In this document: positions 1-8,436 of the stretch, piece by piece
Numbering within the stretch: position 1 is the stretch's first letter
Layout of the letters: each line of letters opens with the position of its first letter
NCBI RefSeq assembly: GCF_029946165.1
Contig: NZ_JAQSDZ010000025.1
Location: 62,001 to 126,000, forward strand
DNA from: Methylotenera sp.
GTDB taxonomy: Bacteria; Pseudomonadota; Gammaproteobacteria; Burkholderiales; Methylophilaceae
Reading direction: 5' to 3'
Length of the DNA: 64,000 bases
Notes under the pieces: generated by a model
Seen by the model: only the letters and a program-made list of their open reading frames with translations
The model's database searches: none
What the model was told of the DNA's origin: nothing
Translations under genes and position numbers: made by a program

Positions 1-38
1 CCAACAACCGCCACATCGGTACGCAATATTTCACTCAT
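1..38 (-). CDS. second Ubi-type FAD monooxygenase, N-terminus only (partial)
   Basis: The reverse strand from base 38 reads ATG and encodes MSEILRTDVAVVG before the window ends. The hydrophobic strand ending in VVG is the start of a Rossmann FAD-binding fold, as in the UbiH/UbiF/VisC hydroxylases. Its ATG overlaps the TGA of the upstream ubiH (ATGA), so the two are translationally coupled. In Escherichia coli the pepP-ubiH order is followed by visC/ubiI, which suggests a second ubiquinone-ring hydroxylase here. Only 13 codons are visible, so the identity comes from context. Confidence 0.6.
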   Translation of the reverse strand, partial: MSEILRTDVAVV

Positions 39-1216
39 TTTCCGTAACTCATTTTGCTGACTAAATGCTGCTTGATTGGCTTAATCATATCAAACAGGCC
101 TAGCCCTGCACTTCTTAAGCCATTGACGCCAACAATATCATTAGAGAAAATATTCACCAGAAAATCAGTAAACAACAAACCGTTTTTAGTATCAGATTGA
201 CGACTGGCAAGATATTCGTCCAACATTTTCTGATTGCCAAAATCTGCTGGCGCGGTAGTCGCAATTGTTTGCGCGAGAGATTCTGCATCCCGCAAACCAA
301 CATTAAAGCCTTGCCCAGCAACGGGGTGCATGGTTTGGGCAGCATTACCAATAACCACCAAGTGCGGCGTTTCAGTTGTTTTTAATTGCGATAATTTTAA
401 TGGAAATGCCATACGTTTTTCTACGCTTAGAAATTGCCCTACTCTATCGCCAAACTGTTCATGAAACTGTGCCAAAAACTCTGCATCACTCAATGCTAGC
501 AATGTATTTATGTATTCTTTTTTTCCCGTCCAGACCAATGAAAAGTCGTTTGAATTTTGGCTCGCTCCATTAGGCAATAAAGCCATTGGGCCGTTCGCAG
601 TAAAGCGCTCATAGGCAATATTATTATGTGGCAACTCCGCCCTGACTTTAGAAATCAGCGCATCGTGGCCATATTCTTTGGTTTCTTTAACTAGCCCAGC
701 AATTTCGTCTAAGCTTCGACCACCATCTGCCAGCACCACTAAATGGCTATTTAAAGTTTGAGAATTACCTTGGTGGCAATAAGTCACGCTAGCATGAGCA
801 TAGGTATGAGCGATATGTTCCGCTGAAGCTTCAAATACAAAGTTTACTAAAGGTTGACTTGCAAGCGCTGCATCCAACGCCTCACTTAACTTTCCGTAAG
901 ACAATACATAGCCAAGCGCTTCTTGCTTGTAATCATGTGCTTGTAGTTTTGAACGACCAAGGCTACCTTTTTGTGAAACATGAATGGTATTAATAGCGGT
1001 AGCGCTTGTGGCCAAACTTCCCCAAACGCTTAGTTTTTCTAGAATGCGCTTACTGCCATATGACAAAGCCAGTGCCCTACTCTCAGTATAAGCAGCCTTT
1101 TGTTGACGCGCCTCAAGCACTGTCACAGCCACGCCTTGTTTTGCCAGCAATAGCGCTAAGGTCGCACCTACTGGCCCGCCACCCACGATGACAATATTTT
1201 CTACAATGTCGCTCAT
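35..1216 (-). CDS. ubiH: UbiH-like FAD-dependent ubiquinone biosynthesis hydroxylase
   Basis: Predicted flavoprotein monooxygenase that hydroxylates the ubiquinone precursor ring using O2 and NAD(P)H, acting with the membrane-associated Ubi complex. The 393-residue length is typical. The N-terminus carries the dinucleotide motif GGGPVGA (residues 12-18) followed by an acidic strand end (VLEAR). A mid-protein ADGG matches the DG motif, and GNAAQTMHPVAGQGFN near residue 290 is the family's second FAD/ribityl motif. It lies 14 bases downstream of pepP and overlaps the next Ubi hydroxylase, as in the pepP-ubiH-visC cluster. The choice between UbiH, UbiI and UbiF regiospecificity cannot be made from sequence by eye; ubiH rests on position. 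Confidence 0.85.
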   Translation of the reverse strand: MSDIVENIVIVGGGPVGATLALLLAKQGVAVTVLEARQQKAAYTESRALALSYGSKRILEKLSVWGSLATSATAINTIHVSQKGSLGRSKLQAHDYKQEALGYVLSYGKLSEALDAALASQPLVNFVFEASAEHIAHTYAHASVTYCHQGNSQTLNSHLVVLADGGRSLDEIAGLVKETKEYGHDALISKVRAELPHNNIAYERFTANGPMALLPNGASQNSNDFSLVWTGKKEYINTLLALSDAEFLAQFHEQFGDRVGQFLSVEKRMAFPLKLSQLKTTETPHLVVIGNAAQTMHPVAGQGFNVGLRDAESLAQTIATTAPADFGNQKMLDEYLASRQSDTKNGLLFTDFLVNIFSNDIVGVNGLRSAGLGLFDMIKPIKQHLVSKMSYGK

Positions 1217-1230
1217 TTAATCTTTCATGC

Positions 1231-2553
1231 CTACTGATTGGCCATTAAGGCTTCAATATCCGCCACTGATTTAAGTGCATTTTTAGTCAACACTTCACAA
1301 CCGTCTTTCGTCACCAGCACATCATCTTCAATACGAATACCAATATTCCAAAAAGCTTCTGGTACATTTTCAGCAGGACGAATATAACAGCCAGGCTCAA
1401 CTGTCAGCGCCATATTGGGCATTAACATACGCCAATTACCCGCTTTACCTTTATATTCGCCTGCATCATGCACATCCAAACCTAACCAGTGCCCAGTGCG
1501 ATGCATATAGAACTGGCGGTAATCGCCATTTTCCAACACTGCTTCTTTGCTACCTTTGCACAATTTTAAATCAATAAAGCCTTGCACCAATACCTCTAGT
1601 GCCGCTTCATGTGGCGCATTCCAATGATTGCTTATATTAACCTTTGCAATCGCAGCAGCTTGCGAAGCCAGCACTAGCTCGTAAACATCTTTTTGTGCAG
1701 CGCTAAACTTACCATTCACGGGAAAAGTGCGCGTAATATCTGAGGCATAACCATCCAATTCGCAACCCGCATCAATCAGCAATAAGTCACCACCGTTCAA
1801 CTTAGCATTATTGGCGTTGTAATGCAGCGTGCAAGCATTGGCACCGCCTGCGACGATGCTGGTATACGCAGGCGCTTGTGCGCCATTACGGTAAAACTCG
1901 TGCAAAAACTCCGCTTCTACTTCATATTCCATGATATTGGGACTAGTAAAATTTGACCCGACAAACCTCATAGCACGGTTATGCGCGGCGGCGGCAATAT
2001 TGGCTGAACGGCGCATTAAATCAATCTCGAACGGAGATTTAATCAAACGCATTTCGTCTACTAATTGACGTATGTCGCTCACATCATCAGGCACACGAAC
2101 GCCACTGCGAGCCTGCGTGCGCAGGGTGTTCATCCAACCCAGAACACGCGCATCCCAACTGCTACTTTCACCTAAACTAAAAAATAGCTTAGGTTGATTC
2201 GCCAACAACTTTAGAATAACTGCATCTAACTCATTGATTGAGTATGCTTCATCAAAACCAAACTCCGCTTTAGCAGCTTCGGCTCCATAACGAAAACCAT
2301 CCCAAATCTCGCGCTCCATATCTTTATCGCGACAGAATAATATTGTTTTTGGCTCGGCACCAGCCACTAACACCACGACTGATTCAGGCTCGTTGAAACC
2401 TGTTAAGTAATAAAAGTAACTATCAAACCGATAGGGGTAGTGACTATCGCGATTGCGAATGCTTTCTGGCGCGGTTGGAATAATGGCAATTCCTTCGCCC
2501 ATCGCACTCAGCAGCCTAGATCTACGTTGTTGAAATTCAACTATATGACTCAT
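1231..2553 (-). CDS. pepP: Xaa-Pro aminopeptidase (aminopeptidase P)
   Basis: Cytoplasmic metallopeptidase that removes the N-terminal residue from peptides with proline in second position. It has the aminopeptidase P N-terminal domain followed by the pita-bread (M24) fold. The metal ligands are visible in DAGCELDGYASDITRTF, in HRTGHWLGLDVHD, and in the late glutamates of TVEPGCY and IRIEDD. I place the start at the ATG at 2553 (MSHIVEF), because AAAGGA lies nine bases before it and gives 440 residues, the usual length. An in-frame ATG at 2574 would add seven residues and sits 3 bases after the murU stop. It is in a tight minus-strand run with murU upstream and ubiH downstream. Confidence 0.92.
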   Translation of the reverse strand: MSHIVEFQQRRSRLLSAMGEGIAIIPTAPESIRNRDSHYPYRFDSYFYYLTGFNEPESVVVLVAGAEPKTILFCRDKDMEREIWDGFRYGAEAAKAEFGFDEAYSINELDAVILKLLANQPKLFFSLGESSSWDARVLGWMNTLRTQARSGVRVPDDVSDIRQLVDEMRLIKSPFEIDLMRRSANIAAAAHNRAMRFVGSNFTSPNIMEYEVEAEFLHEFYRNGAQAPAYTSIVAGGANACTLHYNANNAKLNGGDLLLIDAGCELDGYASDITRTFPVNGKFSAAQKDVYELVLASQAAAIAKVNISNHWNAPHEAALEVLVQGFIDLKLCKGSKEAVLENGDYRQFYMHRTGHWLGLDVHDAGEYKGKAGNWRMLMPNMALTVEPGCYIRPAENVPEAFWNIGIRIEDDVLVTKDGCEVLTKNALKSVADIEALMANQ

Positions 2554-2577
2554 TGAGTCGATTCCTTTTTTCATTCG

Positions 2578-3267
2578 TTAACTCGCTCGTAGCTTTAACG
2601 CTTCATCCAACCTACTCAAGCGTTCTGGCGTACCAATATCATGCCATACGCCTTGATAATGTTCAGCGCTTGCTTTATTTTCAGCAATTGCACTTCTTAA
2701 CAAAGGTGCAAGTTTTGCTGGCTCACCTCGCGTTACGCTGGCAAATAAATCGGGGTGATAAACACCTACTCCAGAAAATGTGAGCATCCCAATATTATTT
2801 TTGGCACCCGTATTTTTAAGCTTACCAGCTTCTATTGCAAAATCGCCATTTGGATGTTGAGGCGGATTATCCACCAACACGAGGTGCGCGTGGTTATTGG
2901 GTTTTAGGGCATGCTTTAAAACAGCAAAATCAATCTCGGTGAATGTATCACCATTCACCACTAAGAATGGTTCAAATCCCAGCAGAGGCAAAGCATTGGC
3001 AATGCCACCCGCGGTTTCTAGCGCTGTTTTTTCAGGGCTGTATTGAATATGCATATTCCATTGACTGCCATCACCTAGCGCTTGCTCAATCTGCTCACCC
3101 AAATGAGCATGGTTAATCACAACTTCTTTGAAACCCGCTTTGGCTAAACGTTCCAAGTGCCAAACAATTAGTGGTTTTCCACCTACTTTTAGCAATGGTT
3201 TAGGTGTGTGGTCGGTCAATGGACGCATGCGTTCGCCACGTCCTGCGGCTAATATCATGGCTTTCAT
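2578..3267 (-). CDS. murU: N-acetylmuramate alpha-1-phosphate uridylyltransferase
   Basis: Nucleotidyltransferase of the peptidoglycan recycling shortcut that turns MurNAc-1-phosphate and UTP into UDP-MurNAc, bypassing de novo synthesis. The 229-residue protein opens with the sugar-phosphate nucleotidyltransferase signature LAAGRGERMRPLT followed by PKPLLKVGGKPLI, and VVNGDTF carries the metal-binding aspartate region. It follows amgK by about 20 bases on the same strand; this pair (kinase plus uridylyltransferase) is the known anhydro-MurNAc recycling route of pseudomonads and relatives. A generic glucose-1-phosphate thymidylyltransferase would be the alternative, but the short length and the amgK partner favour MurU. 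Confidence 0.88.
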   Translation of the reverse strand: MKAMILAAGRGERMRPLTDHTPKPLLKVGGKPLIVWHLERLAKAGFKEVVINHAHLGEQIEQALGDGSQWNMHIQYSPEKTALETAGGIANALPLLGFEPFLVVNGDTFTEIDFAVLKHALKPNNHAHLVLVDNPPQHPNGDFAIEAGKLKNTGAKNNIGMLTFSGVGVYHPDLFASVTRGEPAKLAPLLRSAIAENKASAEHYQGVWHDIGTPERLSRLDEALKLRAS

Positions 3268-3288
3268 GGCTTATTTTTCCCGCAAAAG

Positions 3289-4302
3289 TTAAACCACGTA
3301 TTTTGGACGCGGCACTCGTCCTTCAAGCGCATCTAACAGTCTCAACATTGGGCGCAACTCAACATAACGCTCGCAGACTTTGCGCAAATAATGCATGACC
3401 AATGGCATGTCTTTTAGGTAGCCATCTTTGCCGTCGCGATGGTAAAGCCTTGCAAATATGCCCAGCACTTTAATGTGACGTTGCGCGCCCATCCATTCAA
3501 AGTCACGATAGAACTCGCTAAAGTCATTGGCGACAGGCAGACCCGCTTTTTTGGCAGGCTCCCAATAGCGCACCGCCATATCGATAATCTGCTCTTCATC
3601 CCACTGAATATAAGCATCTTTAAGCAAAGAAACTAAATCGTAAGTAATGGCGCCATGTACCGCATCTTGGAAATCTAATATGCCAGGCGTATTTTCATGC
3701 GTCACCATCAGGTTGCGCGAGTGATAATCGCGATGCACGGTGACTTGCCCTTGCGACAAGATATTTCTATTTAACGCCGCAAAGGTTTGTTGTAACCAAC
3801 CTTGCTGCTCGGCATTGAGCGTTTGACCTAAGTGTTTATTCACATACCAATCAGGGAATAATTGCATCTCACGCGTTAACAGAGCTTCATCATAAGCAGG
3901 TAAATCATGGCTTTTGCTCGCCAATTGCAATTTGATGAGTGCATTCGTGGCATCACCGTAGAGCATCTGCGCAGTTTCATTATTCAAATGCTGCAAATAA
4001 GTGTCATTGCCTAGGTCGCTGAGTAATAAAAAACCATTGGCTAAATCTTGCGCTATCACTTTAGGTACATTCAAGCCTGCATCTAGAAACAGCTTAGCCA
4101 CTTTTACAAATGGTGTGCAATCTTCCTGTGGCGTTGGTGCATCCATCGCGATTAAGGTTTTATTTCCTAAATATGCGTTGGCTAAATTTACTCTAAAATA
4201 ACGCCTGAAGCTTGCATCTGCAGATGCAGGTGTGAGTTTGAAGTTTGCATCGGGTAAAGTCTTGCTTAACCAAGCATTGAGTTGTTGTTGTCTATCATCC
4301 AC
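3289..4302 (-). CDS. amgK: N-acetylmuramate/N-acetylglucosamine anomeric kinase
   Basis: Aminoglycoside-phosphotransferase-fold kinase, 337 residues, expected to phosphorylate the anomeric hydroxyl of recycled MurNAc (and GlcNAc) for MurU. The kinase catalytic loop is HRDYHSRNLMV and the metal-binding aspartate follows in GILDFQDAV, both in the middle of the protein. It is divergently transcribed from lptD across a 193-base AT-rich gap, the same arrangement as in Pseudomonas, where murU-amgK lie next to lptD. Function is assigned from family and context. Confidence 0.88.
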   Translation of the reverse strand: MDDRQQQLNAWLSKTLPDANFKLTPASADASFRRYFRVNLANAYLGNKTLIAMDAPTPQEDCTPFVKVAKLFLDAGLNVPKVIAQDLANGFLLLSDLGNDTYLQHLNNETAQMLYGDATNALIKLQLASKSHDLPAYDEALLTREMQLFPDWYVNKHLGQTLNAEQQGWLQQTFAALNRNILSQGQVTVHRDYHSRNLMVTHENTPGILDFQDAVHGAITYDLVSLLKDAYIQWDEEQIIDMAVRYWEPAKKAGLPVANDFSEFYRDFEWMGAQRHIKVLGIFARLYHRDGKDGYLKDMPLVMHYLRKVCERYVELRPMLRLLDALEGRVPRPKYVV

Positions 4303-4495
4303 AGCTATCTATCCAATGTTATATAATGTTGCTTTATTGCGTTTTGCTCTTTAAAAGTACAAGGTATTTAAATTGCTAAAACGATTTATTGATTGCCAAA
4401 AACTCTAATTTATGAGATTTTATCACTGATAAAATAAAACCGTCTGCCTATATACTCGTGCCTTACATTCCAATCGTCATCAATATGTTAACTTC
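4303..4495. promoter_or_regulatory. divergent promoter region, amgK/lptD
   Basis: This 193-base gap separates the amgK start (leftward) from the lptD start (rightward) and must hold both promoters. A perfect TATAAT lies at 4322-4327 on the plus strand, but no good -35 hexamer sits 16-18 bases upstream, so I do not assign it to a gene. No convincing sigma-E type site (GAACTT...TCTGA), which controls lptD in Escherichia coli, was seen. lptD also lacks an obvious ribosome binding site before its ATG. Confidence 0.4.
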
Positions 4496-6970
4496 ATGCT
4501 AAAAAGCCGTTTCTTAAGTGGCTTAACAGCAGCCTTATTACTATGCAGCTTACGCTCACATGCCGAAAGTGAAGTCGTTCCTGTTGAATCTGCAACTATC
4601 GGAGACTCCCTAGGTGTTACTGACACCACTGGCGAAGCGAATACTAATACTGTAGAAGCAGATGCCGACGCACTCGTTATAGAAGGCGACAAACTAGAAT
4701 TGCACCTTGATAGAGAGATGCGAGCGATTGGTAACGCCAAAATCACCCGTGGTAAGCAAAACATCACTGGCGATTTAATCCACTATAACGTCCAAAATGA
4801 CGAATTGCATGTCACGGGGAATACCAGCATTAATGTCGGCGATGCCCAACTGACGGGGCCAGAGCTACAAATGCATTTATCTGACAACATTGGCGAAATT
4901 AAAGATGCGTCAATAAGCTTGATTAAAGACGGTGGAAAAGTAAATCCTAATAACATCCAAGAAAATGTTAAAAGCTCTGAAAAGTTCTCGAAAAGCTTAG
5001 GCAACTTGCAAAGTCAACAAATTGGCGGTGCAAGCTCATACTCAGTAGCAACCGAAGTGTCTGAAGGCAATCAGACGCAAGGGCGGGCGGGGGTTGATTC
5101 AGATGAAAACGACTCATCTCAATCATCCAATGCTCGGGGCGATGCAAAGGCCATTATTTTTGAAGGCCAAGATAGAAAAACCTTAAAAAACGCACGTTAT
5201 ACCACTTGCGAAGTGGGTGTGGATGACTGGTACATTAAAGCCAAAGAGATAAAATTAAATGATTATAGTGAGTCGGGTGTCGCTAAGAATGCTTATATTG
5301 AATTTAAAGGGGTGCCTTTCCTTTACACGCCTTGGATTAGCTTCTCATACAACAATCAACGTAAAAGTGGATTGCTAGCGCCAACCTACGGCACAACAAC
5401 CAAGAGCGGTTTGGAGTTAACAGTTCCGTTTTATTGGAATATTTCACCTAATATGGATGCAACATTTGCGACTAGAGCTTTAAGTAAGCGTGGCGTGCAA
5501 TTACAAGGTGAGTTTAGATATTTAGAGGATACTTTCTCTGGTATTGATCAACTTGAATACCTGCCAAGTGATGATCAAACTGGAAGAAATCGTTATTACA
5601 CCAATCTAAAACATCAACAAACTTTCGGTAAAGGTTGGTCTGCAGGCTTTAGTCTTGAGAAAGTATCTGACGACGAGTACTTTTCTGATTTATCAACAAA
5701 AATCGTAACAACGAGCCGCATTAATTTACCGCAACAATTTAATGTAGATTACGCTGACGACATTTGGAATTTTAATGGCATTGCGCAAAAATTTCAGACT
5801 TTAGATAACATTTCATATCCATACGAACGTTTGCCACAAATGACATTGAAAGGCAATAAAGACTATGGGGACTTAAATGCAAACTTATATACTCAGTTAG
5901 TCGCATTTGATACAAATAAAAGCGCACCCACCAAAGTCACAGGAACACGTTTTACAGTATACCCAAGCATCAGCCTGCCAATGAATAAAACCTATGGCTA
6001 CCTAACGCCAAAAATCGGGATCCATCATACTAGTTATAGCCTGAAAAACGACCCGAACAACAACAGCTCACATGACCGTACTTTACCGATTGCAAGCCTA
6101 GATGGCGGCTTATTTTTTGATCGCGACTTCAAAATTGCAAGCCGTCACTATACGCAAACTATAGAACCTAGAATGTATTACGTTTACATTCCAAAAGCCA
6201 AGCAGTCGGATATTCCTATTTTTGACAGCACTCTGACAGACTTGAATTTTAGCTCTCTATTTAGGGATAACCAATATACGGGGAATGACCGTATTAATAA
6301 TGCGAATCAGCTGAGCTTGGCATTAACATCCCGTTTGATTGAGTCTGAAACTGGCATACAGCGCTTATCAGCTTCTATCGGTCAGCGTTATTACTTCACA
6401 GATCAAACAGTATCTCTTCCAGGCGAGACTTTACGAGAAAGCAATAGCTCCGACATTGTTGCTGGGCTTAGTTCGTACCTTAAAACCAGTTGGAATATCG
6501 ATGCATTTTGGCAATACAACACCGACGACGCAAAGGCTGTGCGCACAACTATCTCTAGCCACTACGCTCCTGAGCCAGGCAAAGCGCTTAACTTAAGCTA
6601 TAGTTATAGACGCGATACCCCAGGTGCAGTCACTAATACAGGTTTAGATCAGTTTGACGTATCAGGCCAGTGGCCGTTGGGTAAAGGCTGGTATGGCGTT
6701 GCCCGCATGAATTACTCCATGCGCGAAAGCAGTATCATCGAAACACTCGCGGGCTTAGAGTATGATGCAGGCTGCTGGCAAACCAGAACGGTTATTCAAC
6801 GCGTAAGCACGGCAACGGCTAACGCCAACTATGCGTTCTTCGTTCAACTTGAACTCGGCGGATTAGCCTCAATTGGTTCTAACCCCTTATCGGTCATCAA
6901 ACGTAACATTCCAGGCTATGTGAATACAGGCTTAATTCCTGATACCTACCAACAACCTTATTACGAGTAA
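4496..6970 (+). CDS. lptD: LPS-assembly outer membrane protein LptD
   Basis: Outer-membrane barrel that, with LptE, inserts lipopolysaccharide into the outer leaflet. The 824-residue protein has a signal peptide ending near SHA (residue 24), an OstA/LptA-like periplasmic domain (about 55-150), and a large C-terminal beta-barrel. Residues about 150-218 form a Ser/Gln/Asn/Asp-rich insertion before the conserved TTCEVGVDDWYIKA. Only two cysteines remain in the mature protein (about 238 and 760), so it can form one of the two inter-domain disulfides known in Escherichia coli, which has four cysteines. surA follows within about 60 bases, and lptE lies at 14673, not adjacent. Confidence 0.95.
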   Translation: MLKSRFLSGLTAALLLCSLRSHAESEVVPVESATIGDSLGVTDTTGEANTNTVEADADALVIEGDKLELHLDREMRAIGNAKITRGKQNITGDLIHYNVQNDELHVTGNTSINVGDAQLTGPELQMHLSDNIGEIKDASISLIKDGGKVNPNNIQENVKSSEKFSKSLGNLQSQQIGGASSYSVATEVSEGNQTQGRAGVDSDENDSSQSSNARGDAKAIIFEGQDRKTLKNARYTTCEVGVDDWYIKAKEIKLNDYSESGVAKNAYIEFKGVPFLYTPWISFSYNNQRKSGLLAPTYGTTTKSGLELTVPFYWNISPNMDATFATRALSKRGVQLQGEFRYLEDTFSGIDQLEYLPSDDQTGRNRYYTNLKHQQTFGKGWSAGFSLEKVSDDEYFSDLSTKIVTTSRINLPQQFNVDYADDIWNFNGIAQKFQTLDNISYPYERLPQMTLKGNKDYGDLNANLYTQLVAFDTNKSAPTKVTGTRFTVYPSISLPMNKTYGYLTPKIGIHHTSYSLKNDPNNNSSHDRTLPIASLDGGLFFDRDFKIASRHYTQTIEPRMYYVYIPKAKQSDIPIFDSTLTDLNFSSLFRDNQYTGNDRINNANQLSLALTSRLIESETGIQRLSASIGQRYYFTDQTVSLPGETLRESNSSDIVAGLSSYLKTSWNIDAFWQYNTDDAKAVRTTISSHYAPEPGKALNLSYSYRRDTPGAVTNTGLDQFDVSGQWPLGKGWYGVARMNYSMRESSIIETLAGLEYDAGCWQTRTVIQRVSTATANANYAFFVQLELGGLASIGSNPLSVIKRNIPGYVNTGLIPDTYQQPYYE

Positions 6971-6990
6971 CTATTTTGTGCACCTTGATC

Positions 6991-7095
6991 AAAAATACAG
7001 TAATAAAAAATACAATGATGAAAATACAGTGATGAAAACTACAGCGATGAAAAACAGAGTAATTAAACATTTAGCGATTAAACATTCGGCCGTTA
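6991..7095 (+). repeat. degenerate 15-bp tandem repeat in the surA leader
   Basis: About seven imperfect copies of a 15-base unit like aatacagtgatgaaa run head to tail. In the surA frame they encode successive pentapeptides ending in lysine: KYSNK, KYNDE, NTVMK, TTAMK, NRVIK, HLAIK, HSAVK. They straddle the likely translation start and form the basic n-region of the signal peptide. Two possible ATG codons are spaced exactly one unit apart (7032 and 7047). Confidence 0.75.
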
Positions 7096-8396
7096 AAAGT
7101 GCCATTCAATTTGTGATGCTTGCTAGCGTTTTTTTTATGGCCAATCAATTCAATGCGCAAGCAGCAGATATTGTTAAGTTAGATCGCATTGTTGCCATCG
7201 TCGACCAAACGGTGATTACTGAGCAAGAGCTGGAAAGCCGCATCGCCACTGTCACAGCACAATTTAAAAAACAAGGCACCGAGTTACCAGATGAAAATGT
7301 CTTACGCAAGCAAATACTAGAACGCTTAATTACAGATACGCTGCAAATTCAATATGCGGCGCAAATCGGACTTAAAGTTGATGACAACCAATTGGACAAA
7401 ACAATTGAAAGAATTGCGGACCAAAATAAGTTAACACTGACTGAGTTTAGCGAGGCGTTAGCTAAAGATGGGGTCAGCATGCGGAAATTTAGATCTGACA
7501 TACGCAGTGAAATAACCATTGCACGATTACGTGACCGTGAAGTCGATGGTCGTGTGAATATAAGCGAATCTGAGATTGACAACTATTTAACTTCACAAGC
7601 CTCACTTAACGAAAATACTGATGAATTTGAAATCTCGCACATTTTAATTCGCACGCCTGAAGAAGGCGCTACAGAGGAAATTCAAAAAGCGAAAGCAAAA
7701 GTTGATGATGCCGTAAGCCAACTAACTTCTGGCGTCAGTTTTGCTAAAGTGTCCGCCAGCTTTTCTGATGCGCCAAACGCTTTAGAAGGCGGTAACTTAG
7801 GCTGGAAAAAAGGTTCTCAATTGCCAGCATTGTTCTTAGATGCTCTAAAAAATATGCAGGCAGGCGAGATTTCAGCACCGTTACGCAGCCCTAATGGTTT
7901 TCACTTGCTCAGACTAACGAATAAGCGCGGTGGCAACTCTCCACTAGTTATTCAACAAACGCATGCCCGCCATATTCTTATTAAAATTACCGAGGTAATG
8001 TCAGACTTAGAAGCTGAAACAAAAATTAATGCCATTAAAGAGCGGTTAGATAATGGTGAGAAATTTGAAGTATTGGCTCGCCAATTTTCTGAAGATTCCA
8101 CGGCATCAAATGGTGGCGATTTAAACTGGGTTAACCCAGGCGACACGGTACCCCCTTTTGAGAACGCTATGAATGGGCTAAAAGATGGACAAATCAGCGC
8201 ACCAGTGCGTAGCCAGTTTGGTTGGCATATTATTGAAGTAATGGAACGTCGCTCACAAGACATGAGTAAAGAATCTGCCCGTTTAAAAGCACGTCAAGAA
8301 ATTCGTGCACGAAAAGCAGATGAAGCTTATCAAGACTGGATTCGTGAGTTGCGCGACCGCGCTTTCGTTGAGCTTAGACTTGAAGATAAGTTTTAG
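7032..8396 (+). CDS. surA: periplasmic chaperone/peptidyl-prolyl isomerase SurA
   Basis: Periplasmic chaperone that escorts outer-membrane proteins, including LptD, to the Bam complex. A hydrophobic signal segment ends at AQA-AD. It is followed by the SurA N-domain (VAIVDQTVITEQELESRI) and two parvulin domains, one around FEISHILIRTPEEG and one around THARHILIKITE. The start is uncertain: the frame is open back to a GTG at 6978, 7 bases after the lptD stop. I use the ATG at 7032, giving 454 residues; another ATG lies at 7047. The DNA from about 6991 to 7095 is a degenerate 15-base tandem repeat, which gives a series of five-residue blocks ending in Lys. The lptD-surA-pdxA-ksgA order is conserved in many proteobacteria. 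Confidence 0.9.
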   Translation: MKTTAMKNRVIKHLAIKHSAVKSAIQFVMLASVFFMANQFNAQAADIVKLDRIVAIVDQTVITEQELESRIATVTAQFKKQGTELPDENVLRKQILERLITDTLQIQYAAQIGLKVDDNQLDKTIERIADQNKLTLTEFSEALAKDGVSMRKFRSDIRSEITIARLRDREVDGRVNISESEIDNYLTSQASLNENTDEFEISHILIRTPEEGATEEIQKAKAKVDDAVSQLTSGVSFAKVSASFSDAPNALEGGNLGWKKGSQLPALFLDALKNMQAGEISAPLRSPNGFHLLRLTNKRGGNSPLVIQQTHARHILIKITEVMSDLEAETKINAIKERLDNGEKFEVLARQFSEDSTASNGGDLNWVNPGDTVPPFENAMNGLKDGQISAPVRSQFGWHIIEVMERRSQDMSKESARLKARQEIRARKADEAYQDWIRELRDRAFVELRLEDKF

Positions 8397-8436
8397 GTCA
8401 CCCTAATTTACACGTACATTTTTCCGCTTAGTTAAC

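Noticed and set aside
6991-7095. The repeats before surA as a CRISPR-like array
   Set aside because: Units are 15 bases, contiguous without spacers, and read through in frame as coding sequence.
7952-8263. A 103-codon minus-strand frame inside surA
   Set aside because: It overlaps the second parvulin domain in antisense and shows no features of its own.
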